From positions 1 through 64,000 of the forward strand of contig NZ_JAWQFO010000009.1 in NCBI RefSeq assembly GCF_033436665.1: a stretch of 64,000 nucleotides of DNA. The letters are read 5' to 3'. Positions 16,258 through 26,900 of this stretch are shown one piece after another (the stretch's first letter is position 1; each line of letters begins with the position of its first letter). The notes below the pieces were generated by a model. The model had not been told where the DNA came from. It saw nothing but the letters and a program-made list of their open reading frames with translations, and searched no databases. The translations under genes and the position numbers were made by a program. The DNA comes from JAWQFO01 sp033436665. GTDB taxonomy: Bacteria > Pseudomonadota > Alphaproteobacteria > Rhodobacterales > Rhodobacteraceae.

Positions 16258-18087
16258 CTACGGTTTCCCGTTTGGTCCCATCAGCGCATCGGCCCTGGCC
16301 TGGGCCTTACGCAACGCGTGTTGCGGGGTGGTGATCCCGCGCAGCATGTCGTGAAATTCTTCGCCGCAGATGCGGATGATATCGACGATCTCCGGCACCG
16401 GCGGGCGCGGCCAGAACTGCAACTCATCGCGCCAGGACATGGCATCGACGGCCTCGAAGATCGGTGAGGCGCGGCGCACCTCCGGGTCCGACGCGACCGA
16501 GTAGCGCGGGTTGGTGCGGCTGCCGTTCTGGATGTAGAGCTTCTGCGCCTCGGGCGAAGTGAAAACGGTCAGCGCCTCCACCGCGGCCGGCACGCGCTCG
16601 GACGGCAGATTTGCAGGGATGCCCATGACATACCCGCCGACCGGCGCGACGGGGTTCGCACCAGGGCCCGCGGGATGGGGAAGATAGCCCGTCTGCCCAT
16701 AGGCCGGCGAACTTTCATCGAGCTCGAAGTACGGGGCAAGCAGCGTGTAGCCGTAGGCCATGGCAATCCTGCCCTCGGCATAGGGGCGAATGCGTTCGTA
16801 CCAGGACATCGACAGGATATCGGCCGGCGAAAACTGCAGAAGCTCGATCAGGAATTCCGCCGCGCGCCGTCCCGCATCGGTATCGATCGTGGGCCGATAC
16901 CCGCCGGCGGCCAGATTCCGGGTATCGAAGCCACCTGCAATTTCGGGGATGTCCAGGACCGGCTGTCCGAAATCCGCCATCGTCATGAGAACCGTGTGGC
17001 CCAGAGCGGTGCCGCGCGCCGCATTCCAGGCGATGCCGTGCAGCCCGCGTCGCGGGTTGTGCAGGGTGCGCGCGGCCTCGAGCAGATCGTCGGTCGTCGC
17101 GGGCGGTTCGAGCCCCGCGTCGGCAAAGAGGTCGCGACGGTAAAGCAGCAGCTCCGGCGTCGTCTGTGCCGGCACGCCGTAGGCGCGGCCGCCCCAATGT
17201 GCCGCCTGCCAGCCGGCCGTGTGGAAATCCGACGGGTCCAGCCGGGTCACGTCCATCGCCTGGTCGAGCGGCATCAGAACATTTTTCTCCGCGAATTCCC
17301 CGATCCAGGGCAGATCGACCGCGATGATGTCATAGCGGCTCGTGCTGCGTTCGGCATTGCGCAGCGCTTCTTCGCGCAGGCGGTCGATTGAAAACGCGCG
17401 CTGGCTGATCTCAGAGCCGATGACCTGCTCGAACTGACGCTTGAGCGTATCCATGACCATGAACGTCGGATCGCCGTGGACCAGCACCCGGACGCCGCCC
17501 GGTACCTTCAGCGGTTCTTGCAGAACGCTCAGCGGAGGAATGGATCGCGCCGCCGCGTAGCTGCCGCCGAAATAGTAATCCTTGGATGTCTCATCATCTT
17601 GTTGCCCACCGAACTGCATTTCAGCAAGGCGGCGAATGCGCCCCGAGACTTGCATCCACTGCTCCAGCAACAGCTCGCTGGGATGCATGGAAAAACTCTT
17701 GCCGGTCTTGGTCCGCGGCCGCTGCTCGATCAGACCCGCCGCGATCACCTCTTTTAATTTTCGGTTGGCTGTCGCGTACGGGACACGACTGGCGCCGATC
17801 AGCGCGGTCGGCGTTACCGTCTTTCCGGAAAAGTGCCCGTTGAGCAAATGCACCACCATGCGCAGATGCGGATTGGGCGCGATCAGGTCGAACAGACCTT
17901 CCAGCTCGTCGCTGAAGTCGTCGAGAAAGGACAGCACATTCAAAGCCTCGGTTTTCGCCTGCGGCGAGATCTGGCTAGATAGGCTATGTCCCGTCATCGC
18001 ATTCATTTGCGCCCGTGGCTCCCTTCGCGCATCAATCCCTTGCTGGGCGGCTGATCTGTTCGATCTGGAAGATTTCTCAACAGCCAT
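16258..18087 (-). CDS. Regulator: winged helix-turn-helix fused to a MalE-type solute-binding domain
   Basis: A 609-residue protein with an unusual architecture. The N-terminus is charged and has no signal peptide. A winged-helix DNA-binding region lies at about residues 70-145 (MVVHLLNGHFSGKTVTPTAL, PYATANRKLKEVIAAGLIEQ). From about 198 to the end it is an extracellular-solute-binding (SBP family 1, maltose type) domain, with the typical GVPAQTTPELLLYRRDLF and AGLEPPATTDDLLEAA stretches. Start ATG at 18087 follows GGAG; the longer ORF would run through the operator region. It is divergent from a ribose-type ABC operon and leads the SDR/M24 operon, so it likely senses a sugar in the cytoplasm and controls both. 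Confidence 0.75.
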   Translation of the reverse strand: MAVEKSSRSNRSAAQQGIDARREPRAQMNAMTGHSLSSQISPQAKTEALNVLSFLDDFSDELEGLFDLIAPNPHLRMVVHLLNGHFSGKTVTPTALIGASRVPYATANRKLKEVIAAGLIEQRPRTKTGKSFSMHPSELLLEQWMQVSGRIRRLAEMQFGGQQDDETSKDYYFGGSYAAARSIPPLSVLQEPLKVPGGVRVLVHGDPTFMVMDTLKRQFEQVIGSEISQRAFSIDRLREEALRNAERSTSRYDIIAVDLPWIGEFAEKNVLMPLDQAMDVTRLDPSDFHTAGWQAAHWGGRAYGVPAQTTPELLLYRRDLFADAGLEPPATTDDLLEAARTLHNPRRGLHGIAWNAARGTALGHTVLMTMADFGQPVLDIPEIAGGFDTRNLAAGGYRPTIDTDAGRRAAEFLIELLQFSPADILSMSWYERIRPYAEGRIAMAYGYTLLAPYFELDESSPAYGQTGYLPHPAGPGANPVAPVGGYVMGIPANLPSERVPAAVEALTVFTSPEAQKLYIQNGSRTNPRYSVASDPEVRRASPIFEAVDAMSWRDELQFWPRPPVPEIVDIIRICGEEFHDMLRGITTPQHALRKAQARADALMGPNGKP

Positions 18088-18147
18088 TTTGACGTCTCCA
18101 ATGGTGATCAGTCCGGGACGCAAAGCATATTTGGGAATCTGTCCAGA

Positions 18148-18167
18148 ATGGATAGAAAAATATCCAT
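18148..18167. promoter_or_regulatory. Inverted repeat between divergent operons
   Basis: ATGGATA (18148-18154) and TATCCAT (18161-18167) form a perfect 7-bp inverted repeat with a 6-base A-rich spacer. It lies 60 bases upstream of the HTH-SBP regulator and about 145 bases before the ABC importer gene, in a good position for the regulator's operator. Confidence 0.45.
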
Positions 18168-18311
18168 AACGGATCATTTTTGCGCATTTTGGATGATGCG
18201 AAACGGGCAAGTTGTCGGGCAATCATCCGGCGTACCGGGCGATGAAGCGGCCGCCGGGGGAGGTGGCCAACGAACATGGATGAACCACGAAATTTCCGGG
18301 AGGAGACTGGA

Positions 18312-19262
18312 ATGACACTTCGTACGACGCTTGCCGCAACGACCGCGATGCTTGCCCTGACGGGAATGGCATCCGCCGAAACGATGAAGATCGGGATCAC
18401 CCAGAACAATGTCGGCGTCGACAGCTATCAGACGACCTACGAGAAAGCCTTCATCGCTGCCGCAGATGAGAACCCGGACGTGGAAACCGTCGTTCTCGAC
18501 GCTGGTGGTGACGTGGCGCGTCAGATCGCCCAGATGGAAGACCTGATCCAGCAGGAAGTCGATGCGATCATCATCTGGCCGACAAACGGCGAGGCCGTGA
18601 TCCCCGCCGTCCGCAAGGCGCACCAGGCCGATATTCCGGTCATCGTGACCAATTCGAACGTGGCCGAGCAGGGCTTCGATTTCGTCAAGTCGTTCTCGGG
18701 CCCCGACAACATCACCCAAGGTGCGCGCTCGGCGGAAATCATGTGCGACAAGTTCACCGAAATGGGCATTCAGGATGAGGCCCAGGTTGTCCACATTACC
18801 GGCCAACCGGGCTACACGACGGCCATCGAACGCGCCAAGGGGTTCGAAGATCGTCTGCCGGAGGTTTGCCCGAACGTGACCGTGGTCGACACCCAGCCGG
18901 GTGACTGGAACCGCGAAAAGTCGCAGCAGGTCATGGAGGCGTTTCTCGTCAAGTACGACGACATCGACGGGGTCTACGCCGGTGACGACAACATGGGCGT
19001 CGGAGCCCTGAACGCCGCCAAGGCGGCCGGACGCGACGGCATCATCTTCGTCGGTGCGACCAATTTCGCCGTCGGCTACGAGGCGATGGGCGCGGGCGAG
19101 TACTGGGGGTCAATCTACCAGTCGCCGGTCGATGACGCCGAAGCCGCGCTGAAAACCGCGATCGACGTGCTGAACGGCGAAGAGGTTCCGTTCCTCAATT
19201 ACTTCGACACGCCGAAGATCACTCAGGACAACATGGGCGACTTTACCAAGCCCGTGTTCTGA
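18312..19262 (+). CDS. Sugar ABC transporter substrate-binding protein (ribose/galactose type)
   Basis: A 316-residue periplasmic-binding protein (Peripla_BP_4). A Sec signal peptide ends at ASA before ETMKIGI (about residue 22). The type I binding-protein core follows, with VDAIIIWPTNGEAVIPAVRKA and GVYAGDDNMGVGAL. ATG at 18312 has a GGAGGAG site; an upstream start would spoil the signal peptide. It heads an operon with an SDR, two permeases and a double ATPase. A hairpin with T5 follows the stop, probably raising binding-protein output relative to the membrane genes. Confidence 0.9.
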   Translation: MTLRTTLAATTAMLALTGMASAETMKIGITQNNVGVDSYQTTYEKAFIAAADENPDVETVVLDAGGDVARQIAQMEDLIQQEVDAIIIWPTNGEAVIPAVRKAHQADIPVIVTNSNVAEQGFDFVKSFSGPDNITQGARSAEIMCDKFTEMGIQDEAQVVHITGQPGYTTAIERAKGFEDRLPEVCPNVTVVDTQPGDWNREKSQQVMEAFLVKYDDIDGVYAGDDNMGVGALNAAKAAGRDGIIFVGATNFAVGYEAMGAGEYWGSIYQSPVDDAEAALKTAIDVLNGEEVPFLNYFDTPKITQDNMGDFTKPVF

Positions 19263-19276
19263 GCCAAGCCGAACCG

Positions 19277-19310
19277 GGGCGCGGGCCAGGTCCGCGCCCT
19301 GAGCGTTTTT
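19277..19310 (+). terminator. Hairpin with T-tract after the binding-protein gene (attenuator-like)
   Basis: GGGCGCGG (19277-19284) pairs with CCGCGCCC (19292-19299), and GAGCGTTTTT follows. It sits 15 bases after the binding-protein stop and within the operon, so partial termination or 3' end protection is likely rather than full termination. Confidence 0.6.
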
Positions 19311-19343
19311 CACGAACCAACAGGTTTGAGGGGGACACGCGGC

Positions 19344-20132
19344 ATGGGACGTGTAACCGACCGCGTCTGCATCGTGACGGGCGCCGCTCAGGGTATCGGA
19401 CGCGCCATCGGAGAGGCGCTGCTCGATGAGGGCGCCAAGGTCTGCTTTGCCGACATCAACGGGAACAAGGTCGCTGACGTGGCCGATGCAAACCGCGCTG
19501 ACTACGGTGACGATGTGACCTCGGCCCAGGTGGATGTCACCGACCGCGACCAGGTCCGGGCCATGATCGCCCATACGGTCGAGACCCACGGACGGCTCGA
19601 CGTGACGTTCAACAATGCCGGCGTCAACAAGCCGATGAACTTCATGGACGTGACCGAGGACAACTGGAACTTCATCATGGGCGTGAATGGTCTGGGCTGC
19701 ATGATCGGGATGCAGGAATCTGCCCGCCAGATGATCCAGCAAGGGCAGGGCGGAAAGATCATAAATACCGCCAGCATCGCCAGTCGGCAGGGCTTTGACA
19801 ACGTCGCGCCCTACTGCGCATCGAAGTGGGCGGTGGTCTCGCTGACGCAATCCGGCGCGCGGGATCTGGCGAAACACGATATTACCGTGACGGGTTTTGC
19901 GCCCGGTGTGGTTGCGACCGAGATGTGGAAACAGGTCGACCGGGACCTTATGGACATCGGCGCCGCCGAACGTCCCGGCCAGGCGATGGAGGAGTTTTCC
20001 GCCGAGATCCTGCGGGGCCGCGTGGCGCGACCCGAGGACATAACCGGCACGACGACGTTCCTTGCATCGAAGGACAGCGACTACATGACCGGCCAGATCG
20101 TCATGATCGACGGGGGAATGACGCTGGTCTGA
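19344..20132 (+). CDS. SDR oxidoreductase
   Basis: A 262-residue classical SDR: TGAAQGIG at 12-19, NNAGVNKP near 90, S144, and YCASK (Y157, K161). Its body closely resembles the SDR at 15430-16239. ATG at 19344 follows GAGGGG. Lying inside an importer operon, it probably performs the first oxidation of the imported polyol or sugar. Confidence 0.8.
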   Translation: MGRVTDRVCIVTGAAQGIGRAIGEALLDEGAKVCFADINGNKVADVADANRADYGDDVTSAQVDVTDRDQVRAMIAHTVETHGRLDVTFNNAGVNKPMNFMDVTEDNWNFIMGVNGLGCMIGMQESARQMIQQGQGGKIINTASIASRQGFDNVAPYCASKWAVVSLTQSGARDLAKHDITVTGFAPGVVATEMWKQVDRDLMDIGAAERPGQAMEEFSAEILRGRVARPEDITGTTTFLASKDSDYMTGQIVMIDGGMTLV

Positions 20133-20197
20133 GCGCAGTCAAAGACCACGACGAGTGTCGGCCTCCACGTCTTGCCGACAACCCGAGGGAGGGGAAG

Positions 20198-21172
20198 ATG
20201 GCGACATTGACCAAGGCCCGGATGGGCAGCCTGCTGGCAAGTCAGGGCATCCTGATCGCCTTCGTGCTTTTCATGATTGCGTTCACTTTCGCAAATCCAA
20301 AGTTTCTATCTGCCGACAATGTGCTGAGCGTGATCCGCTCGTCGGCCATTCTCGGTGTGATCGCCCTTGGCGTGACCTTCGTTGTCATCGGCGGCAACCT
20401 CGATCTGTCGGTCGGCTCGATGATGTCGTTCTCGACCATCGTCGTTCTGGATCTGCACGACAAGATCGGACCCTTCATGGCGATACCGGCCATGTTCGCC
20501 ATGACGCTCTGCCTCGGGGCATTCATCGGCTTTCTGGTCGGCTATCTCAGGCTCAACTCTTTGATCGTGACCCTGGGAATGCTTTCGGCCATCCACGGTC
20601 TCACCCTGACCTATTCCGGCGGGCAGAACATGGACATCGCCGACAAGGAAGGCACGTGGTTCGGCGTGTTCGGGCAGGGTGACGCGCTGGGCGTTCCGAT
20701 ACCGATCCTGATCTTCGTGTTGCTGGCGACGGTGCTGGGAATGGTTCTGGCCAAGACACCTTTCGGACGCAAGGTCTATGCGGTCGGCGGCAACGGAACG
20801 GCAGCGACCTTCTCGGGCATTCCACGCGCGCGCACGGTCTTCTATTGCTACCTGATCTCCGCATTTTGCGTCGCGACTGCCGGGCTCATCCAGGCCAGCC
20901 GGTCGCTGGGCAGCCAGAATACGGTGGGGCAGGGCCTCGAACTCGAGGTCCTCGCAGCGGTCATCCTCGGCGGCGCGTCTCTTCTCGGAGGCTCGGGCAC
21001 GATCTTCAAGACGGTGATCGGTGTTCTGATCCTTGGTTTCATCCAGAACGGCCTGCTGCTTCTGGGCCTGCAGTTCTACGTCCAGTTCATCGTGACCTGG
21101 GTCATCATCATTCTTGCCGTCTGGCTCGATATCGCGGCCAAGCGCGGCAAGCTCTGGTCGCCGATCGCGTAG
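20198..21172 (+). CDS. Sugar ABC transporter permease (RbsC/BPD_transp_2 family)
   Basis: A 324-residue inner-membrane permease with about nine to ten hydrophobic segments and the family landmark VVIGGNLDLSVGSMM near residue 63. ATG at 20198 follows GAGGGAGGGG; the much longer open frame upstream is an out-of-frame reading of the SDR gene. It is followed after 13 bases by a second permease, so the channel is probably a heterodimer. Confidence 0.88.
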   Translation: MATLTKARMGSLLASQGILIAFVLFMIAFTFANPKFLSADNVLSVIRSSAILGVIALGVTFVVIGGNLDLSVGSMMSFSTIVVLDLHDKIGPFMAIPAMFAMTLCLGAFIGFLVGYLRLNSLIVTLGMLSAIHGLTLTYSGGQNMDIADKEGTWFGVFGQGDALGVPIPILIFVLLATVLGMVLAKTPFGRKVYAVGGNGTAATFSGIPRARTVFYCYLISAFCVATAGLIQASRSLGSQNTVGQGLELEVLAAVILGGASLLGGSGTIFKTVIGVLILGFIQNGLLLLGLQFYVQFIVTWVIIILAVWLDIAAKRGKLWSPIA

Positions 21173-21185
21173 GGGAGGGGAATTC

Positions 21186-22187
21186 ATGCAACCGGGTACA
21201 CTGTCCAAGGCGCTGAAAAACGGCGCGATCTGGGGCTTCATCCTGCTGGAACTGGTGTTCTTCAGCGTCGCCGGATCCTACCTGTCGATCTCCGATCAGG
21301 CCTTCATGGACTGGGACAACATGCTTCTGCTGCTCAAGCAGTCGGCCCCGATCGGGATCATCGCGATGGGCATGACCATCGTCATGGTGAACGGCAACAT
21401 CGATCTCTCGGTTGGTGCTACTTTCGCGATTGCGGCAATCATCCTGCTGGACAGCATGACCTGGCCGATCTTCGCAGGCTTGGGCGACTGGGTGATCCCT
21501 GTGGCCTGGCTGCTGGCGCTGTCCGTGGGAACGCTCCTGGGCGCACTCAACGGGTTGATCGTGTGGAAGACCGGGGTGGACGCCTTCATCGTCACGCTGG
21601 GCTCGATGCTCGGCTATCGCGGTATCGTCTTCATGTTCAACGGTGAAAATCCGACCAGCCACCTGAATTGGACGCTGGTGGATTTCGCCGAGGCGGAGTT
21701 CCTGGGCTTTGCGACCGCGTCCTGGTTTCTTGTCGTCGTGACCGTGGCGATCTGGTTCCTGATGACCAAGACGGTGCATGGGCGCAACGCCTATGCCATC
21801 GGCGACAACCGCGAAGCGGCGGTGAACGCCGGTATCCGCGTCGGGCCGCACATGATGATCAACTTCGCGATCATCGGCTTTCTCGCGGCCCTGTCTGCGG
21901 TCGTGTTCTATTCCGAAAGCGGCTCGGTCAACCCGAACGACGGGCAACTCTATGAACTCTGGGTCATCACCGCCGTCGTACTTGGCGGGACCAAAATCAC
22001 TGGCGGTGCGGGCTCTGTCATCGGCACGTTTGGCGGCGTCATCGCGATCCAGCTTCTGCGCAAGGGTCTGGGCCATATCGGGGCGGACACATCGACCGTG
22101 AACCTGGTCATCGGTCTCATTCTCGTCGCCGTTCTGTTCCTGGATCGTCAACTCAACATCAAGGGCAAAGAGGAGTTGAAGGTATGA
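21186..22187 (+). CDS. Sugar ABC transporter permease (RbsC/BPD_transp_2 family)
   Basis: A 333-residue permease with the landmark MVNGNIDLSVGATFAI and multiple hydrophobic helices. GGAGGGG precedes its ATG. Its TGA overlaps the ATPase start as ATGA. With the preceding permease it should form the membrane channel of the importer. Confidence 0.88.
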   Translation: MQPGTLSKALKNGAIWGFILLELVFFSVAGSYLSISDQAFMDWDNMLLLLKQSAPIGIIAMGMTIVMVNGNIDLSVGATFAIAAIILLDSMTWPIFAGLGDWVIPVAWLLALSVGTLLGALNGLIVWKTGVDAFIVTLGSMLGYRGIVFMFNGENPTSHLNWTLVDFAEAEFLGFATASWFLVVVTVAIWFLMTKTVHGRNAYAIGDNREAAVNAGIRVGPHMMINFAIIGFLAALSAVVFYSESGSVNPNDGQLYELWVITAVVLGGTKITGGAGSVIGTFGGVIAIQLLRKGLGHIGADTSTVNLVIGLILVAVLFLDRQLNIKGKEELKV

Positions 22188-23695
22188 CCGACGCAAAACC
22201 CGTCCTCCACCTCGATAACATCGTCAAGACCTTTCCGGGCGTGCGTGCACTCGACGGTGTGTCCTTTTCGGTGATGCCCGGCGAAGTGCACGCGCTGATG
22301 GGCGAAAACGGTGCCGGAAAGTCCACCCTGATGAAGGTCTTGGGCGGCATCTATCAGCCTGACGGCGGCAATATTTACATGGGCGAGGACAGGGTCGGCA
22401 TGGCAGGCCCGTTGGAGGCGAAGGCCAAAGGCATTGTTTTCATCCACCAGGAACTCAGCCTCGCCGAAGAACTCACGGTGGCCGAAAACATCTATCTGGG
22501 TGAACTGCCGCGCAAGAGCTTTGGCCGCGTCGACTGGGCAAGGCTTGCCGACCAGACCAACGCCATCCTGAAGAAGCTGAACGTGAGTTTCGATGCGAAG
22601 ACACGCGTCGGCGATCTCTCCATCGCCAACCAGCAGATGGTCGAGATTGCTCGCGCCCTGACCGTGGAAGCGAAGGCGGTGATCTTCGACGAGCCGACCG
22701 CGTCGCTGACCGATGCCGAGAAGGTCGTGCTGTTCGACGTCATTGCCGATCTGAAGCGCGACGGCGTGGGCATCATCTACATCTCGCACCGCATGGAGGA
22801 GATCTTCAAGATCACGGACCGCATCTCGGTCCTGCGCGATGGCCAGTATCAGGGCACTGTCGCCACCGCCGACAGCACCGAAGAGTCGGTGACGCAATTG
22901 ATGATCGGGCGCAAGCTCGACCTCAGTCGCAACGTGTCGCACCACGAACTCGGAGACGTGGCCCTCGAGGTGCGCGGCTTGAGCTGCGGCAAGCTGTTCA
23001 GCGATGTCAGCTTCGAGATCCGCCGGGGCGAAGTTGTCGGCTTCTATGGTCTCGTCGGCGCGGGCAGGACCGAGATTGCCGAAACGCTCTTCGGCCTGCG
23101 TGATCCCTCTCAGGGAAAAATCCTGCTCGATGGGGAAGAGGTTCGCATCCATTCGCCTGCAGACGCCATCGCACGTGGGATCAGCCTGGTTCCGGAAGAC
23201 CGAAAAGGTCAGGGTCTTGTGCTTGGCATGAACTGCCGGGACAACATGACGTTGCCGCAGGTCGATGATCTGAAGGCCGGGCCGTTTGTGGCTGAAGGGG
23301 CCGAGGTCGCGATCTTTGACCAGTACCGCGACCGGCTGGATATTCGCACGCCGGGCTGGAAGGCGCGGGCGGGCAACCTGTCGGGCGGCAATCAGCAGAA
23401 GATCGTCATCGGCAAGTGGCTGTCGATGCACCCGAACGTGCTGATCGTTGATGAGCCGACCCGAGGCATCGACGTCGGCAGCAAGTCGGAGATCCACAAG
23501 CTTCTGCGCGAACTTGCGGCACAGGGCTATGCGGTCATGGTGATCAGCTCGGAAATGCCCGAGGTGTTGCACGTCTCGGACCGGATCGTCGCGATGTATT
23601 CCGGTCGGGTCATGCGCACCTTTACCTCTGACGAGGTGACGGAGGACAATCTCATTCAGGCGATTTCCGGACTCGGCGGCGATCAGGCCGCGTGA
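22184..23695 (+). CDS. Sugar ABC transporter double ATP-binding protein (RbsA type)
   Basis: A 503-residue protein with two fused ABC domains. The N-domain has Walker A GENGAGKST (40-48), signature LSIANQQMVEIARAL, and Walker B VIFDEPTAS. The C-domain has the usual degenerate Walker A (VGAGRTE), a proper LSGGNQQK signature, and VDEPTRGID. It powers the importer formed with the two preceding permeases and the binding protein, and ends the operon. No strong terminator was found in the 232 bases that follow. Confidence 0.9.
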   Translation: MTDAKPVLHLDNIVKTFPGVRALDGVSFSVMPGEVHALMGENGAGKSTLMKVLGGIYQPDGGNIYMGEDRVGMAGPLEAKAKGIVFIHQELSLAEELTVAENIYLGELPRKSFGRVDWARLADQTNAILKKLNVSFDAKTRVGDLSIANQQMVEIARALTVEAKAVIFDEPTASLTDAEKVVLFDVIADLKRDGVGIIYISHRMEEIFKITDRISVLRDGQYQGTVATADSTEESVTQLMIGRKLDLSRNVSHHELGDVALEVRGLSCGKLFSDVSFEIRRGEVVGFYGLVGAGRTEIAETLFGLRDPSQGKILLDGEEVRIHSPADAIARGISLVPEDRKGQGLVLGMNCRDNMTLPQVDDLKAGPFVAEGAEVAIFDQYRDRLDIRTPGWKARAGNLSGGNQQKIVIGKWLSMHPNVLIVDEPTRGIDVGSKSEIHKLLRELAAQGYAVMVISSEMPEVLHVSDRIVAMYSGRVMRTFTSDEVTEDNLIQAISGLGGDQAA

Positions 23696-23927
23696 TCGAC
23701 CCTTTAGGACAAACCGCGCCTGAGGTGCGTCAGGGAGCCAATTCTCATCGCGCGTCCGCGGCCTGAAGTGGCGTTGCGGGAACGGCGCGACAGCCCTAGT
23801 CTCTTTCCTGTCGAAGAATTCGAAACATATCCATACCTGCGCCTGTTAGGTTTCTGGCGGGATGCCAATGCTTCAGGACTGTCGTATCATGTGAAACTCT
23901 GGTGCCGATCCGGAGAGAAGGCTGAGA

Positions 23928-26900
23928 GTGCGAGCGACGAAGATGTCCGAAAAAGACTTTCCGATCGTGGGAGTCGGTGCGTCCGCCGGCGGGCTTGACG
24001 CCTACAAGTCACTGCTGAAGTCGCTTCCGACGGACACCGGTGCGGCGTACATCCTGATCCAGCATCTCGATCCGAACCATGAAAGCATGATGGCGGAACT
24101 TCTGGCGCGGCAGACCAGCATGAAGGTTCTGCAGGCCGAGAACGAGATGGCGCTTGAGCCGAACACGGTCTACGTCATCCCGCCGGGCAAGTTCATCCGC
24201 CTTATCGATCACGGCCTTTTTCTCGACGATCCGGTCAAGGAAAAGGGCATCCGGATGGCGATCGACTACTTCTTCCGGTCGCTTGCCGAGGTGCGCGGCG
24301 AGAAGTCCATCGCGATCGTTCTATCGGGCACCGGCAGCGACGGAACGCTCGGGATTCGCGAGATCAAGGCCGCGGGCGGCATGGTGATGGTGCAAAAGCC
24401 AGACGATGCCGAGTATGACGGCATGCCGCGCTCGGCCATCGACACCGGTGCGGTCGACTTCATCGCCCCGGTCAGAGAGATGGGCGAACGGCTCGTCGAC
24501 TTTCTGCGCCATCCCTATCTGCGCAAGCACGACCGCGGCACCGCCCTGTCGGAAGAGGCGCCAGACGGGTTCGCCAAGGTCCTGAAGATCCTCAGGTCTC
24601 AGACCGATTACGATTTCCGAAGCTACAAGAAGGGCACCGTCGAACGGCGCATCCAGCGCCGGATGGGGCTCAGACAGGCCAAGACGCTCGAGGATTACGT
24701 CGAGATCATGGGGGAGACTCCCGAAGAGGTGCAGCAGCTGTTCCGGGATCTGCTGATCGGGGTGACGCGATTTTTCCGCGAGCCCGAGGCCTGGGAGGCG
24801 TTCGGAGACGAGGTGCTCGATCCGCTGGTGACGCGTACCAAGAACGGCGCGCGCTTGCGGGCCTGGGTGCCTGGATGCGCCAGCGGCGAGGAAGCCTACA
24901 CGCTTGCCATGACGCTCTTCGACCGGATCGAGCGACAGAACAAGGAGATTACGGTCCAGATCTTCGCAACCGACTTGAACGACCGCGCCATTGAGGCCGC
25001 CCGGTCGGGACATTACTCTTCTGCGGCATCCCCCGACATACCGGAAAAAATGCTGAACAAGTACTTTACCGAGGACGGGGACAATATCCGGGTCAACAAG
25101 CGCCTGCGGGAAACCGTGGTCTTTGCGACGCAGAACGTGATCTCGGATCCGCCGTTTTCCAAGCTCGACCTGATCACCTGCCGAAACCTGATGATCTACC
25201 TCGAATCCGATGTTCAGCAGCGGATGATCGAGATGTTCCATTTCGCCCTGGCGGATGGCGGACATCTGTTCCTTGGAAACTCCGAGAATGCCGAGCGGCC
25301 TGGGCGGCTGTTCATCCCTGTCGACAAAACGCACCGCATCTACCGCAAGAGCGATGCGGCCCGCGCTCCCACGGGCAGCTTTCCGATCGTTCCTGCGGGG
25401 CGGCGTGGCAAGACCAAGGAAACCGACAAGACGACGCCGGTCTACAGTGCGAGCACCGAGCAGGCCCGCCGCACGCTCATGGAGCGTTTCGTCCCGGCAG
25501 CCGTGATGATCGACCGGTCCCTGGAAGTTCAGTATTTCCACGGGCCCGTTCGACACTACCTCGACTTTCCGTCGGGAGAGCCGACGGTGCAACTGCCCGA
25601 AATGGTGGTGCCCGCCCTGCGCACGAAGTTGCGCGCGCTTGTGACATCGATCCAGAGCGGTAAGTCGCGGGAAGAGGCCGTCGTGCAGAAGGTCCCGAGG
25701 AACGGGCATGAGGTCTCTGTCCGACTTGTCGCGGAGTCTCTCAGCGACCCCGAGACCACACCGGCGATCCTGATCTATTTTGAGGATGTCTCGGAACTGC
25801 GCGATACCGAAGCGGACCGCGAAGCACGTGAACGGGCGCGCGCGTCCTCGACACCGGAAGAGCAGAGCGAGGTCGCTTCGCTGGAATACGAGCTGCAGTC
25901 GACCCGCGAGGATCTGCAATCGACCATTGAGGAGATGGAAACCGCGAACGAAGAGCTCAAGGCCTCGAACGAAGAGGTCATGAGCATGAACGAGGAATTG
26001 CAGTCCACAAACGAGGAGCTCGAGACCTCGCGCGAGGAACTGCAGTCGCTCAACGAAGAGCTTGCGACCGTCAACAGCCAGCTCGAGGACAAGATCGAAG
26101 AGCTGGAGCGGACCAACAACGACCTCACGAACCTTCTGGTTTCCACCGACATCGGGGTGATCTTTCTCGATACCGAATTGCTGATCCGCCGGTTCACGCC
26201 GGCCATGAAGGACATAATGCGCATCATCGACAGCGATGTGGGGCGGCCGGTGGAAGATATCGCGATGCGGGTCAGCGACCCGAAGCTGATCAAGGACGCC
26301 CGGGTCTCGCTGCAGAAACTCACCGAGATCGAGGCCGAGATCACGAATGACGAGAAGCAGCACCTGATCCGCAGGGTTCGTCCCTATCGCACCAGCGAGA
26401 ACAGGATCGAGGGCGTCGTGGTCACCTATACCGATGTGACCAAGCTGCAGAACGCCCGGGCCGCGGCGCGCCTGCGCGAACAGCAGCAGGAGGCCGTTGC
26501 CGAACTCGGGCGCGAGGCGCTGGCAGGCGAGCCTCTGGGCGAGGTTCTCGACAGCGCGGTGCAGGAAGTCGCGAAGCATCTTGGCGTAAGGTTCGCGAAG
26601 ATCCTTCAGCTCGATGGCGATCGGCGCAACCTGACATTGCGCGCCAACATTGGATTTCAGCAGGGCGAGCTTGGTGTCACCAAGGTCGAAGCGGGCGTCA
26701 GGAGCCAGGCCGGTTTCACGCTCGATCGGTCGACGCCGGTTGTCGTTCGCGACTTCCGCGAAGAGAAACGCTTCAGCGCACCGCCTTTGCTGAAGGACCA
26801 TCACATTCTTTGCGGGGCCAGCGTCATCATCGGTCCGGTCGACGATCCCTGGGGCGTTCTCGGGGCGCACGAGATGGACATCGAACGCTGTGGCTTCGAC

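Noticed and set aside
18088..18222. A longer start for the HTH-SBP regulator
   Set aside because: The extension runs through the inverted repeat and A/T-rich promoter region, whereas ATG 18087 has a GGAG site.
21108..23572. Long antisense open frames across the ABC permease and ATPase genes
   Set aside because: Charged low-complexity products with no recognisable domain; the sense genes are unambiguous.
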